A stretch of 13,611 nt of DNA from PNAI01 sp964575715 (GCA_964575715.1 CAZNSG010000197.1:1-13611), one strand, 5' to 3'. Positions 1 to 6,691 are shown, counted from the first letter of the stretch. Translations and numbers: made by a program. Notes: a model not told the origin generated them from the sequence alone.

Positions 1-483
1 GTGGTGCGGCACATGCTTGCCCGGCTCCAGGATCGAGAACATCGCGGTGATCAGACCGGGAATCTTGTTCACGATGCGCCAAGTTTCCGGGCATTGCTTG
101 ACGTTGTTGTCCGAGCGCATGCCGTAGCCGCACAGAAAAAACGTCTTCCAGTCGCGATCCTGGGTGATGGTGGCCACATCGGTGGAGATTTCATGGAACC
201 CCGGCAGCTCGTCCTTGCGTGTGAGCACGCGGTCGAGTTCGGCGCGGATCGTGAGCCATTCCCGCTCGATCTCCTGGGCCCAGGGAAAAACCGCATTGTC
301 ATAGACCGCCGGGTTGCCGGCCTTCGATAATTTGAGATTGAGCCGCTCCGCCCATCCCACGATCGACATGAACATGCGCGTGACCAGGCTCGGGCGCAGC
401 ATGGCGTTGATGCCATCCGTGGCAAAACTCTGCCCCGCGTCCGTTCCGGTGGCCCGCCCGACGGGTTGGTGGGTCGTGCTCAT
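1..483 (-). CDS. Aspartyl/asparaginyl beta-hydroxylase-family protein (3' part outside window)
   Basis: This frame is open from an ATG at 483 to the window edge, giving 161 residues without a stop; the C-terminal part lies to the left of position 1. The segment GFHEISTDVATI, then FFLCGYGMRSDNN, CPETWRIV and SILEPGKHVPHH is typical of the PF05118 family, which includes AspH and LpxO-like Fe(II)/2-oxoglutarate dioxygenases. In the family the His of the PHxGP motif binds iron, and here it falls at the very last visible codon. The N-terminal ~55 residues (RPSLVTRMFMSIVGWAERLN) precede the domain and show no clear signal peptide. A ribosome binding site AGGAG lies about 7 bases before the ATG. The substrate cannot be told: lipid A acyl chains (LpxO) or a peptide are both possible. 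The gene is divergent from tctC. Confidence 0.85.
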   Translation of the reverse strand, partial: MSTTHQPVGRATGTDAGQSFATDGINAMLRPSLVTRMFMSIVGWAERLNLKLSKAGNPAVYDNAVFPWAQEIEREWLTIRAELDRVLTRKDELPGFHEISTDVATITQDRDWKTFFLCGYGMRSDNNVKQCPETWRIVNKIPGLITAMFSILEPGKHVPHH

Positions 484-528
484 GGGCAATCTCCTACTTG
501 GTCACCCCTGCTGATATTGGCATATTTT

Positions 529-545
529 TTGGTATATAGTACCAA
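529..545. promoter_or_regulatory. Operator-like inverted repeat between hydroxylase-family gene and tctC
   Basis: TTGGTA (529-534) and TACCAA (540-545) form a perfect 6-base inverted repeat around TATAG. It lies in the 109-base region between two divergent genes, inside the AT-rich part where promoters would be. The form (TTGGTA...TACCAA) is similar to sites bound by FCD-type GntR regulators such as the FadR subfamily, but no such regulator gene is visible next to it. No convincing -35/-10 pair with normal spacing could be assigned. Regulation of one or both genes through this site is an inference. Confidence 0.4.
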
Positions 546-592
546 CGAGGGAAGAACACCGCCTGTTTATACCGCGGTTTTGGGAGGATCCG

Positions 593-1570
593 ATGCGATC
601 GATCATGGCTGGTTTAGTTGCAACCGTTGCTGCCGCTATTGCACTCTCTGCTGCGCCCGCCGTGGCGCAAAGCTATCCGTCGAAGCCTATCCACATCCTG
701 GTGCCTTATGCGCCCGGCGGCATTACCGATATCGCCGCCCGCATCGTCGGCGCCAAGCTCACCGAGGCCTGGGGCCAGCAGGTGGTGGTCGAGAACCGGC
801 CCGGCGGCAACGGGTTTATCGCGATGACGGCCGGGGCGAAAGCGGCGCCCGATGGTTACACGCTCACCATGGCGACGGTCGGCGACGTTGCGATCAATCC
901 GGCGGTGTTCAAGGACATGCCCTACAACGTCCAGCGCGATTTTGCGTCCATCGGCGTGATCAGCGACGCCCCGATGGTACTCGCGGCCAACGCCGGCTCG
1001 CCTTATAAGTCGGTTGCCGATGTAATTGCCGCCGCGAAGGCGCAGCCCGGCCGCATCTCGGTTGCGACCCCCGGCAACGGCACCGTCAATCAGCTCGTGC
1101 TCGAGTGGATGGCGCTCAACACCGACACGAAATTTCAGCACATCCCGTACAAAGGCGGCGCGCCGGCGGGGGCGGCGTTGGCGGCGGGCGATATCCCGCT
1201 CGGCATACTGGCCAGCTCCTCGGCTGGGCCGCATGTGAAAAGCGGCCGCGCCCGTGTGCTGGCGGTGACCATGGCCAAGAAGTCGCAGTTCAACCCGGAA
1301 TGGCCGACCCTGCAGGAACAGGGCGTCAAGGAGATCGATGCCTCCAACTGGACCCTGCTGCTCGCCCCCAAGGGCACGCCGCAAGCCATCATCGACAAGC
1401 TCAACGCCGAAGTCGTGAAAATCCTCAACCTGCCCGACGTCAAGGAGCGTTTTGCGGCAGGCGGCGTCGAGACGACCCCTTCGACCCCGGCGCAACTCGA
1501 AGCCCGCATCAAGCTGGAGGCCGCGCGCTTCGCCGTGATCGTGCAGAAGGCGAACATCAAGCCCGATTGA
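593..1570 (+). CDS. tctC: Tripartite tricarboxylate transporter substrate-binding protein (TctC/Bug family)
   Basis: The 325-residue product is a periplasmic solute-binding protein of the Bug/TctC family, which delivers carboxylated or related small molecules to a TctA/TctB membrane complex. Residues 1-25 form a Sec signal peptide (hydrophobic core, then APAVA before Q26). Family marks are VPYAPGGITDIAAR (37-50), VENRPGGNG (66-74), PDGYTL (86-91) and HIPYKGGAPAG in the middle, which supply backbone contacts to the ligand carboxylate. The length is normal for the family. The start is supported by GGGAGG six bases upstream of the ATG. The membrane genes tctB and tctA follow on the same strand but only after a 244-base repeat-filled gap. 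The actual substrate cannot be read from the sequence, because Bug proteins differ widely in specificity. Confidence 0.93.
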   Translation: MRSIMAGLVATVAAAIALSAAPAVAQSYPSKPIHILVPYAPGGITDIAARIVGAKLTEAWGQQVVVENRPGGNGFIAMTAGAKAAPDGYTLTMATVGDVAINPAVFKDMPYNVQRDFASIGVISDAPMVLAANAGSPYKSVADVIAAAKAQPGRISVATPGNGTVNQLVLEWMALNTDTKFQHIPYKGGAPAGAALAAGDIPLGILASSSAGPHVKSGRARVLAVTMAKKSQFNPEWPTLQEQGVKEIDASNWTLLLAPKGTPQAIIDKLNAEVVKILNLPDVKERFAAGGVETTPSTPAQLEARIKLEAARFAVIVQKANIKPD

Positions 1571-1607
1571 GTTCTGCTGTCGTCACCACATGACGATCCT
1601 TGATCGG

Positions 1608-1712
1608 CCTCATGCTGAGAAGCGCGGCGACGTCGGGCTTGCCCGACATCGTTTTAGTAGGGGCAAATCGGCGAGCGCCGATTTGCACTGGTGCGCGTCA
1701 CGAAGCATGAGG
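1608..1712. repeat. Inverted-repeat module 1 between tctC and tctB (with nested hairpins)
   Basis: CCTCATGCT (1608-1616) and AGCATGAGG (1704-1712) are perfect 9-base inverted arms enclosing two further hairpins. One is GTCGGGC-TT-GCCCGAC (1632-1647). The other has GCAAATCGGC (1663-1672) pairing with GCCGATTTGC (1677-1686) around a GAGC loop, a perfect 10-base stem. In RNA this would form a branched structure. No T-run follows, so it does not look like an intrinsic terminator. The element immediately precedes a second module with related outer arms. Confidence 0.8.
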
Positions 1713-1715
1713 CCG

Positions 1716-1793
1716 CCTCATCCTTCGAGACGCAGCCATCGCAGCCAATTATACGCAGGCTGCGCCTGCTATGGGCCGCTCCTCAGGATGAGG
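1716..1793. repeat. Inverted-repeat module 2 (CCTCATCC...GGATGAGG intergenic repeat)
   Basis: CCTCATCC (1716-1723) and GGATGAGG (1786-1793) are perfect arms. Adjoining TTCGAGACGC on the left and GCTCCTCA on the right give the form of a palindromic intergenic repeat that I recall as very common in Bradyrhizobium and Rhodopseudomonas-like genomes. The centre (TGCGCCTGC region) is imperfectly symmetric. The right arm ends about 20 bases before the tctB start codon, so the folded RNA could affect initiation there or protect the upstream tctC message. Family identity is from memory and not checked against a database. Confidence 0.75.
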
Positions 1794-1814
1794 CGGGTCA
1801 GCGAGTCGTAAATC

Positions 1815-2261
1815 ATGCGCATCCGTTCGCCGAAAGATTTCTGGTCCGGGATGTTCTTCCTTGCCATCGCACTCGGCTTCATTGTGCTCGCGCGCCAATA
1901 CAATCTCGGCAACATGCATCGCATGGGGCCGGCGCTGTTCCCCATGATCGTGAGCACTCTGCTGGCGGGCCTAGGGCTCGTGATTGCCGGCCGCGCGCTG
2001 GTGTTCGATGGCCCGCCGGTGCCGCGCTTTCAGGCCCAGCCGATTTTCATCGGTCTCGGTGCGATCGTTCTCTTCGGAATCGCATTGCAATGGCTGGGAC
2101 TCGTCGCCGCGGTCGCGGTGCTCGTGATTGTCGGCTCATTTGCGTCGCGCGATAGCCGCATCGTATCGACCCTCACGCTTGCCGCGGCGCTGATTGCTTT
2201 TTCCGTCGCGGTATTCGTCTGGCTGCTCGGGCTGCCAATTCCGCTCTGGCCGGGTGCGTGA
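1815..2261 (+). CDS. tctB: Tripartite tricarboxylate transporter small membrane subunit (TctB family)
   Basis: The 148-residue hydrophobic protein is the small integral membrane subunit of a tripartite tricarboxylate transporter, which partners with the large TctA channel in the inner membrane. Its start, MRIRSPKDFWSG, is characteristic of this family, followed by membrane segments at roughly 11-26, 37-62, 76-108 and 118-143. The motif RMGPALFP after the first segment is also typical. No good ribosome binding site precedes the ATG; the right arm of a large inverted repeat lies about 20 bases upstream. The stop (TGA, 2259-2261) is four bases before the tctA start, so tctB and tctA are almost certainly cotranscribed and translationally coupled. 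Sequence conservation in this family is low, and the call rests on the N-terminus, topology and context. Confidence 0.88.
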   Translation: MRIRSPKDFWSGMFFLAIALGFIVLARQYNLGNMHRMGPALFPMIVSTLLAGLGLVIAGRALVFDGPPVPRFQAQPIFIGLGAIVLFGIALQWLGLVAAVAVLVIVGSFASRDSRIVSTLTLAAALIAFSVAVFVWLLGLPIPLWPGA

Positions 2262-2265
2262 GCGC

Positions 2266-3765
2266 ATGGAAACGCTGTCCAATCTCGTCTTCGGCCTCGG
2301 TATCGCGCTCGGCTGGCAGAATCTCGCCTACTGCTTCATGGGCTGTTTTCTCGGCACGCTGGTCGGCGTATTGCCCGGCATCGGCCCGGTGGCGACGGTC
2401 GCGATGCTGCTGCCGTTCACCTTCGGGCTCGGCCCGGCGCCCGCGCTCATCATGCTCGCCGGCATTTATTACGGCGCGCAATACGGCGGCTCGACCACCG
2501 CGATCCTGGTCAATATTCCGGGCGAGTCATCCTCGGTCGTCACCACCCTCGACGGCCACCAGATGGCGCGCAGCGGCCGGGCAGGGCCCGCGCTCGGAAT
2601 TTCCGCCATCGGCTCGTTCATTGCCGGCTGCATCGCAACCTTGGTGGTCGCCTATTTCGCACCGCCGCTCGCCGAACTCGCGCTCAAATTCGGCCCGGCG
2701 GAATATTTTTCCCTCATGGTGTTCGGCCTCATCGCCGCCGTCGTGCTGGCGCGCGGCTCGGTGCTCAAGGCGATCGCAATGGTGTGCTTCGGCATTCTGC
2801 TTGGCCTGATTGGCACCGACGTTAATTCCGGAGTGATCCGCTTTGCCTTTGGCCAGCCCGAGCTTGCCGACGGGATAGGTTTTGTCGCCATCGCCATGGC
2901 ATTCTTTGGCATCGCCGATGTTGTGCTGAACTTGGAGCATAAGGAAAAACAGAGCATGTTCTCCGATCGCATCGGCAGCGTATTGCCGTCGTGGAATGAC
3001 ATGCGCATTTGTTTTTGGTCGATCATGCGCGGCACGAGTCTTGGCTCGATTATGGGAATCCTGCCCGGCGGCGGCGCGCTGCTCGCATCGTTTGCCGCCT
3101 ACATGCTCGAAAAGAAAGTGGCAAAACACCCGCGCACATTCGGTGCGGGCGACATTCGCGGGGTGGCGGCGCCGGAAGCGGCCAACAACGCCGGCGCGCA
3201 GACCTCGTTCATTCCCATGCTGACCCTCGGCATTCCCTCGAACCCGACCATGGCACTGATGATCGGCGCGCTTATGATCCAAGGCATCGCGCCCGGCCCG
3301 CAGGTGATGACCGAACGTCCGGAAATGTTTTGGGGCCTGATCGCCAGCATGTGGATTGGAAACCTGATGCTGCTCGTGCTCAATCTGCCGCTGATCGGGC
3401 TATGGATACGGCTGATCGCGGTGCCTTACCGATTGCTGTTTCCGGCGATCTTCGTCTTCTGCTGCATCGGCGTATACACCGTGGACAGCAAGATCTTCGA
3501 CGTCTATACGCTCGCCGCGCTTTCTGCCGTTGGCTATCTGCTGCTCAAGCTCGATTGCGAACCGGCCCCGCTCATCCTGGGCTTCATCCTCGGGCCCATG
3601 ATGGAGGAACACATGCGGCGCGCCATGATGATCAACTTCGGCGACCTCAGCATATTCGTCACGCGCCCGCTCTCCGCCGCGTTCTTGATCGCGGCCGCCG
3701 CGCTCATGCTGCTGATCGCGCTGCCGAGCCTGCGCGCAAAGCGCGAAGTGGCGATGCAGGAATAG
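2266..3765 (+). CDS. tctA: Tripartite tricarboxylate transporter large permease (TctA family)
   Basis: The product is the large membrane permease of a TctABC system, which moves the ligand delivered by TctC using an ion gradient. From METLSNLVFGLG at 2266 it has 499 residues, the normal family length. The frame is open upstream, but those 24 residues overlap tctB and do not resemble the family, so the ATG at 2266 is chosen. The two half-repeats each carry the conserved glycine-proline loop: GVLPGIGPVATVAMLLP in the N-terminal half and MGILPGGGALLASFAAY in the C-terminal half. YYGAQYGGSTTAILVNIPGE and VAAPEAANNAGAQTSFIPML are further family signatures. Around twelve hydrophobic segments are visible. 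It is coupled to tctB with a 4-base gap. A weak terminator-like hairpin follows the stop. Confidence 0.95.
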   Translation: METLSNLVFGLGIALGWQNLAYCFMGCFLGTLVGVLPGIGPVATVAMLLPFTFGLGPAPALIMLAGIYYGAQYGGSTTAILVNIPGESSSVVTTLDGHQMARSGRAGPALGISAIGSFIAGCIATLVVAYFAPPLAELALKFGPAEYFSLMVFGLIAAVVLARGSVLKAIAMVCFGILLGLIGTDVNSGVIRFAFGQPELADGIGFVAIAMAFFGIADVVLNLEHKEKQSMFSDRIGSVLPSWNDMRICFWSIMRGTSLGSIMGILPGGGALLASFAAYMLEKKVAKHPRTFGAGDIRGVAAPEAANNAGAQTSFIPMLTLGIPSNPTMALMIGALMIQGIAPGPQVMTERPEMFWGLIASMWIGNLMLLVLNLPLIGLWIRLIAVPYRLLFPAIFVFCCIGVYTVDSKIFDVYTLAALSAVGYLLLKLDCEPAPLILGFILGPMMEEHMRRAMMINFGDLSIFVTRPLSAAFLIAAAALMLLIALPSLRAKREVAMQE

Positions 3766-4009
3766 GCCAAATCCGATTTGGTTTTAGGCCGAGCCGCCTT
3801 GCGTGCTGCATTCTCCTTCGGTGCTAAGCGCGTCGCCGTCACGCCGACCATCTGCGCCGCCGTGACCAGACGTTGCCACGTTCCGTTTGGACCGGGGTTC
3901 CCCGGATTTCTCTTGAACTGGTTTGAATATTCTCGGTTTTCCGGGATTCCCGCAAGATGGAAGTGAGGTTCGGACAGCTACTGTCCCCTGTCCGGTTCGG
4001 CACGCTCGT
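3766..4009. other. Intergenic region between convergent tctA and racemase-superfamily gene
   Basis: No gene is supported here. Apart from the hairpin just after tctA, the stretch holds CCGGGG-TT-CCCCGG (3892-3905), a perfect 14-base palindrome. It also holds a hairpin GGACAG-CTA-CTGTCC (3972-3986) with a competing arm CTGTCCG (3988-3994) that pairs with CGGACAG (3971-3977). The latter lies just beyond the stop of the minus-strand gene and may stop or protect both converging transcripts. The part from 3880 to 3960 is rich in short G- and C-runs, repeats the pattern TTCC(C/G)GG and looks like a decayed repetitive element, but I cannot name it. Confidence 0.4.
3767..3785 (+). terminator. Weak terminator-like hairpin after tctA
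   Basis: CCAAATC (3767-3773) and GATTTGG (3775-3781) form a near-perfect palindrome starting two bases after the tctA stop, followed by TTTT. With a realistic loop only about five A/T-rich pairs remain, so the stem is weak. Position and T-run fit a terminator for the tct transcript, but the stability is doubtful. Confidence 0.35.
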
Positions 4010-4756
4010 TCAATGCTCTGAAAGCAGAGTTCCGAAGCCGCGCATACGATCATGGATGCCATTGGCTCGCAACGCCGACCAATACGTCGCGACGTTGATC
4101 GCGATGACCGGGATGCCCAACCAGCGTTCTGCGTCGCCGACGAGATCGGCTATGGCGAGATCGGTCCCGGCCTGAACGATGGCATCCACGCGCTGGGCGG
4201 CGAGTGTCTTCAGTCCATCGCGCAATTCGCCTTCGGTGGCATGTCCTATCAGCAATTCGCTCGGCCGCTTCAGGCTGTGGACCGCGCCGACGCGCCATCC
4301 GTTTTCTTCAAAGAACTGCGAGACTTGCGCATCGCCAGCCGGCTGATAGGGCGTCAAAATACCGATGGTACGAACCTCTGGAAATTTCCGTAGCGCATCG
4401 GCACAGGCCAAGGAGCCGAGCGATACGGCAACGCCGGCCCGTGCCTCAAGGCGCGCCCGCAGCTGCGCGGCGCCGGCCGTGCCGCCCCAAAATGTCGGAA
4501 TCGACATGGCCATGATCAGATGGGACGGCTTGGACGACATCACACGATCGACGGCGCCGAACAGGTCGGGCTCGATGGCCGTGATGATCTGCTCGAACTC
4601 CGCATCGTTGGTCAGCGGCAGGTCCGGAATATGAATGCGGCCGATGTGATTGGTGACGCCGTGGGGCCGCATCGCATCGGTTTCCGGCTGCACGATCGTG
4701 TTGGTCGAAGGAATGACGACGCCGAGTTTGAGGCGATAGCCAAGACGATCAGTCAT
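4010..4756 (-). CDS. Asp/Glu racemase superfamily protein (maleate isomerase / arylmalonate decarboxylase-like)
   Basis: The 248-residue product belongs to the aspartate/glutamate racemase superfamily, in the branch with maleate cis-trans isomerase and arylmalonate decarboxylase. It shows the N-terminal LGVVIPSTNTIVQPE (11-25), HLIMAMSIPTFWGG (79-92), IGILTPYQPAGD (131-142), VDAIVQAGTDLAIADL (190-205) and PVIAINVATYW (216-226). Maleate isomerases use two cysteines at the second and fourth of these positions; here neither has one, and the only cysteine in the protein is C118. The reaction is therefore uncertain. The ATG at 4756 is preferred over an upstream in-frame ATG at 4804 because AAGGA lies about 10 bases before it and the family alignment begins there. 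It lies 379 bases downstream of fbiB on the same strand, and its start overlaps the stop of a 36-codon reading frame. Confidence 0.8.
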   Translation of the reverse strand: MTDRLGYRLKLGVVIPSTNTIVQPETDAMRPHGVTNHIGRIHIPDLPLTNDAEFEQIITAIEPDLFGAVDRVMSSKPSHLIMAMSIPTFWGGTAGAAQLRARLEARAGVAVSLGSLACADALRKFPEVRTIGILTPYQPAGDAQVSQFFEENGWRVGAVHSLKRPSELLIGHATEGELRDGLKTLAAQRVDAIVQAGTDLAIADLVGDAERWLGIPVIAINVATYWSALRANGIHDRMRGFGTLLSEH

Positions 4757-4863
4757 ATCGTTGGTCCTTGATAGACGGCATCGTAACGATGAAGGTCGGC
4801 ACACGGCATGCTGACCCCAACCCGAAGCGTCATGATATCGGAGTCTGGAGCAGAGGTTGCCAT
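4753..4863 (-). CDS. Possible short reading frame coupled to the racemase-superfamily gene
   Basis: A 36-codon frame runs from an ATG at 4863 to a TGA at 4755-4753 that overlaps the ATG of the downstream gene (ATGA junction). The product begins MATSAPDSDI and continues MTLRVGVSMPCADLHRYD. The second part loosely recalls the N-terminus of 4,5-dihydroxyphthalate decarboxylase-like or binding-protein-like sequences, so this might be a gene remnant. Alternatively it is a leader peptide coupling translation of the next gene, or chance. The ATG at 4863 has no good ribosome binding site. Nothing beyond the overlap supports expression. Confidence 0.2.
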   Translation of the reverse strand: MATSAPDSDIMTLRVGVSMPCADLHRYDAVYQGPTI

Positions 4864-5135
4864 GCGGATTGACCCGACCGGGCTTTATTGGACCAAGTGT
4901 TTTGAGAGAAACAAGCTTGGCAAGGAGCTTGGTTGATCGGCCCTCACTGAGTGGTCCAGTTGGAACGTTAGTTTAGCTTTGGCCTCTGCGCCAGCGGGTG
5001 CGCCGGCCAAGACGAAACAGAGGAACGCGATCATCGTGCGCTGACGTTAGGCGATTCTGTCAGCTAATCAATACGGATGAAGTTTTCGGTACACACAGGG
5101 AATGCGTACATCGCGGCGATGATAATGGCAAAAAA
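4757..5135. other. 379-base stretch between fbiB stop and racemase-superfamily start
   Basis: No confident gene lies here; the two short minus-strand frames listed separately are all I can point to. TGGACCA (4889-4895) and TGGTCCA (4952-4958) form an inverted repeat, with AGCTTGG occurring twice between them. At the left end AAGGA serves the downstream gene. At the right end, on the minus strand, AATCA-ACGAC-TGATT followed by T-residues overlaps the fbiB stop and could weakly terminate. No clear promoter was identified, so whether the racemase-superfamily gene is cotranscribed with fbiB is open. Confidence 0.4.
4885..5034 (-). pseudogene. Short frame with signal-peptide-like start, possible remnant of a secreted binding protein
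   Basis: A 49-codon frame begins MIAFLCFVLAGAPAGAEAKA and continues KLTFQLDHSVRADQ before a TAA at 4887-4885. The first ~17 residues look like the hydrophobic core and AxA end of a Sec signal peptide. The KLTFQLD that follows is reminiscent of the mature start of NMT1/ABC-type solute-binding proteins, and after that the resemblance stops. An in-frame TAA lies five codons upstream of the ATG, and no ribosome binding site is seen. The best reading is a truncated remnant, but a small secreted peptide or chance frame cannot be excluded. Confidence 0.22.
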
Positions 5136-6569
5136 TCAGTCGTTGATTACACGCACCACCTCAGTAAGGGCGCGACGCTGAAATGGCTTGCCAGGGCCAC
5201 TTGGCCAGCCAAGCGTAATCAGACCTTGTGGTTCCCATTGCGACGGAAGTTCGAGACTAGCGCGCACCGTGTCGGGGCAGAACACGGGCGCGCACATGAT
5301 GCTTGAGCCCAGCCCGAGCGCATGTGCAGCAAGCAGCAGGTTCTGCATCGCCATAGCCGTGCCTTGCACCGCCATTTGGCGCTCGGCCGAGGCGCGGACC
5401 GCATCGACGTAGCGATCCATATCCTCCATCGTCATGCATGCCACGATGCCGACGGGAGCATTTGCGATTCGGCAAATCGAACGAGCCACATCCGCCTCAA
5501 TGATCTCGGGCGGATCGCCATCGCCTGTCCGGTCGATTCGCAGTCGGTCACCCATTGCTTGGGCTAATCGCGATTTTGCTCCCGCGCTTTTAATGACGAT
5601 GAATCGCCATGGCTGGCGATTGTGCGCGGAGGGAGCATAAGTCGCGGCTCGTAACAGCTCTGCCAGAAGTTGATCAGGTACTTGCGCATCAGAATAACGG
5701 CGGATCGATCGCCGGCCGAACAGCACATTGATGTGTTCTGCGGCAGGCAATGGCGCTGCGGGCGTTCGGAACAGATCGAGCTCTTTCGCCCGGACAAGAT
5801 CGGTAGCTCTTCCGTCAGAACGCGATACCACTATTCCACGCGCGAGTATGATCGGACGACCTTCCGCGCCTTGACCCATCAGCAGCGATGCTGCTGAGGC
5901 GATCTCATCGGCGGTGCCGACTTCGGTATGTCGCAGGCTGCGAGAAAATAGATCGGGCGTGCCGCGAAGATCGGTAAGCGCGGCCATGCCGCTGACACCC
6001 AATGCCACACCCACTACGCCATTGCGAAATGCGCGACCGTGACTGTCATTGATGATGACGGCGACGTTGGCGCCAGTATGGGTCTTCAGCGCGGCGCACA
6101 GCGCCGCACAAGATGCATCGGGGTCGCGCGGAAGAAGCAAGGCCATCTCGTCGACAAGGCCATGTTCGACATTCGATTGATCGATGCCGGCATTGGCCAG
6201 GACAATGCCCGATCGATGTGCGACCACCAAAACATCCCGGCGTGCGCGCACAACTTCAGTAGACTCCTGCAGGATCAGTTCGACCAGCCGGGGATCTTTA
6301 TTGACCTCGCGCGCAAGCGCCTCGGCTTGCGATGATGGCGTTACGTCCGCAAGTCTAACGAGCCGGCCTTCTGCTTTTGACACAATCTTCTGGGCAATGA
6401 CCAGGATATCGCCATCACGGAGCTGTTCGTCAGAGCCCTTGAGTGCGGAGAGAATAATGGAGAATAGGTCATCACCGCTCTTCACAATCGGGATGCCCGC
6501 AAGCGCGGTCAATCGGACCGACACAGTTTGTTCATTATCAAACACTATTGGCGCTTTGAGGCTGCTCAT
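5136..6569 (-). CDS. fbiB: FbiB: coenzyme F420-0:L-glutamate ligase fused to nitroreductase-type domain
   Basis: The 477-residue protein matches the two-domain FbiB architecture. Residues about 15-265 are a CofE-type GTP-dependent gamma-glutamyl ligase that adds glutamates to F420-0: GIPIVKSGDDL (25-35), DILVIAQKIVSKAEGRLV (54-71), GIVLANAGIDQSN (121-133), NDSHGRAFRNGVVGVALG (174-191) and DEIASAASLLMGQ (221-233). Residues about 278-477 are an FMN-dependent nitroreductase-fold domain: RRSIRRYSDAQ (286-296), YAPSAHNRQPWRF (311-323), GLGSSIMCAPVF (419-430) and GLITLGWPSG (449-458). In mycobacterial FbiB this domain reduces dehydro-F420-0 made from phosphoenolpyruvate. Length is close to actinobacterial FbiB. 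The ATG at 6569 has no strong ribosome binding site. The gene stands apart from the other F420 genes and is divergent from a GntR-type regulator. Confidence 0.93.
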   Translation of the reverse strand: MSSLKAPIVFDNEQTVSVRLTALAGIPIVKSGDDLFSIILSALKGSDEQLRDGDILVIAQKIVSKAEGRLVRLADVTPSSQAEALAREVNKDPRLVELILQESTEVVRARRDVLVVAHRSGIVLANAGIDQSNVEHGLVDEMALLLPRDPDASCAALCAALKTHTGANVAVIINDSHGRAFRNGVVGVALGVSGMAALTDLRGTPDLFSRSLRHTEVGTADEIASAASLLMGQGAEGRPIILARGIVVSRSDGRATDLVRAKELDLFRTPAAPLPAAEHINVLFGRRSIRRYSDAQVPDQLLAELLRAATYAPSAHNRQPWRFIVIKSAGAKSRLAQAMGDRLRIDRTGDGDPPEIIEADVARSICRIANAPVGIVACMTMEDMDRYVDAVRASAERQMAVQGTAMAMQNLLLAAHALGLGSSIMCAPVFCPDTVRASLELPSQWEPQGLITLGWPSGPGKPFQRRALTEVVRVIND

Positions 6570-6615
6570 CGTCGCGCACCGTGCTTAGGCAAATCAAGGC
6601 AATGATTTAGGCTGT

Positions 6616-6628
6616 GCGATATTATCGC
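6616..6628. promoter_or_regulatory. Palindrome GCGATA-T-TATCGC upstream of fbiB
   Basis: A perfect 13-base palindrome with a single central base lies about 47 bases before the fbiB start codon. It is suited to binding a dimeric regulator or to being part of a promoter (TAATAT on the minus strand is within it). It differs in sequence from the other inverted repeat in this region, so the two may bind different proteins. Confidence 0.4.
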
Positions 6629-6691
6629 GTCGCCCAATACAAAAAACGGGGTGATTCGTGATTTTCAAAGGTCGCTTCCAGCTTGCATTTC

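Noticed and set aside
1..330. A plus-strand open frame of 109 codons at the left edge
   Set aside because: It is antisense to the hydroxylase-family gene, whose minus-strand translation matches PF05118 motifs; the plus-strand product resembles nothing and is a shadow.
614..1495. A long minus-strand open frame of 293 codons opposite tctC
   Set aside because: Its composition (rich in R, G, H, D) is typical of the antisense of a GC-rich gene, and tctC on the plus strand is unambiguous.
1608..1793. CRISPR array
   Set aside because: The repeats are inverted, not direct, occur only as two modules and have no regular spacers; they fit intergenic palindromic repeats.
2527..3282. A 251-codon minus-strand open frame opposite tctA
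   Set aside because: Antisense shadow of the well-supported permease gene, without any recognisable motif or ribosome binding site.
3009..3827. A 272-codon plus-strand frame overlapping tctA in another frame
   Set aside because: Frame-shifted reading of the same GC-rich DNA with an R- and A-rich product; tctA is intact.
3784..4062. A 92-codon minus-strand frame in the gap after tctA, overlapping the end of the racemase-superfamily gene
   Set aside because: No family resemblance, overlaps a real gene in another frame and has no ribosome binding site; at most a decayed remnant.
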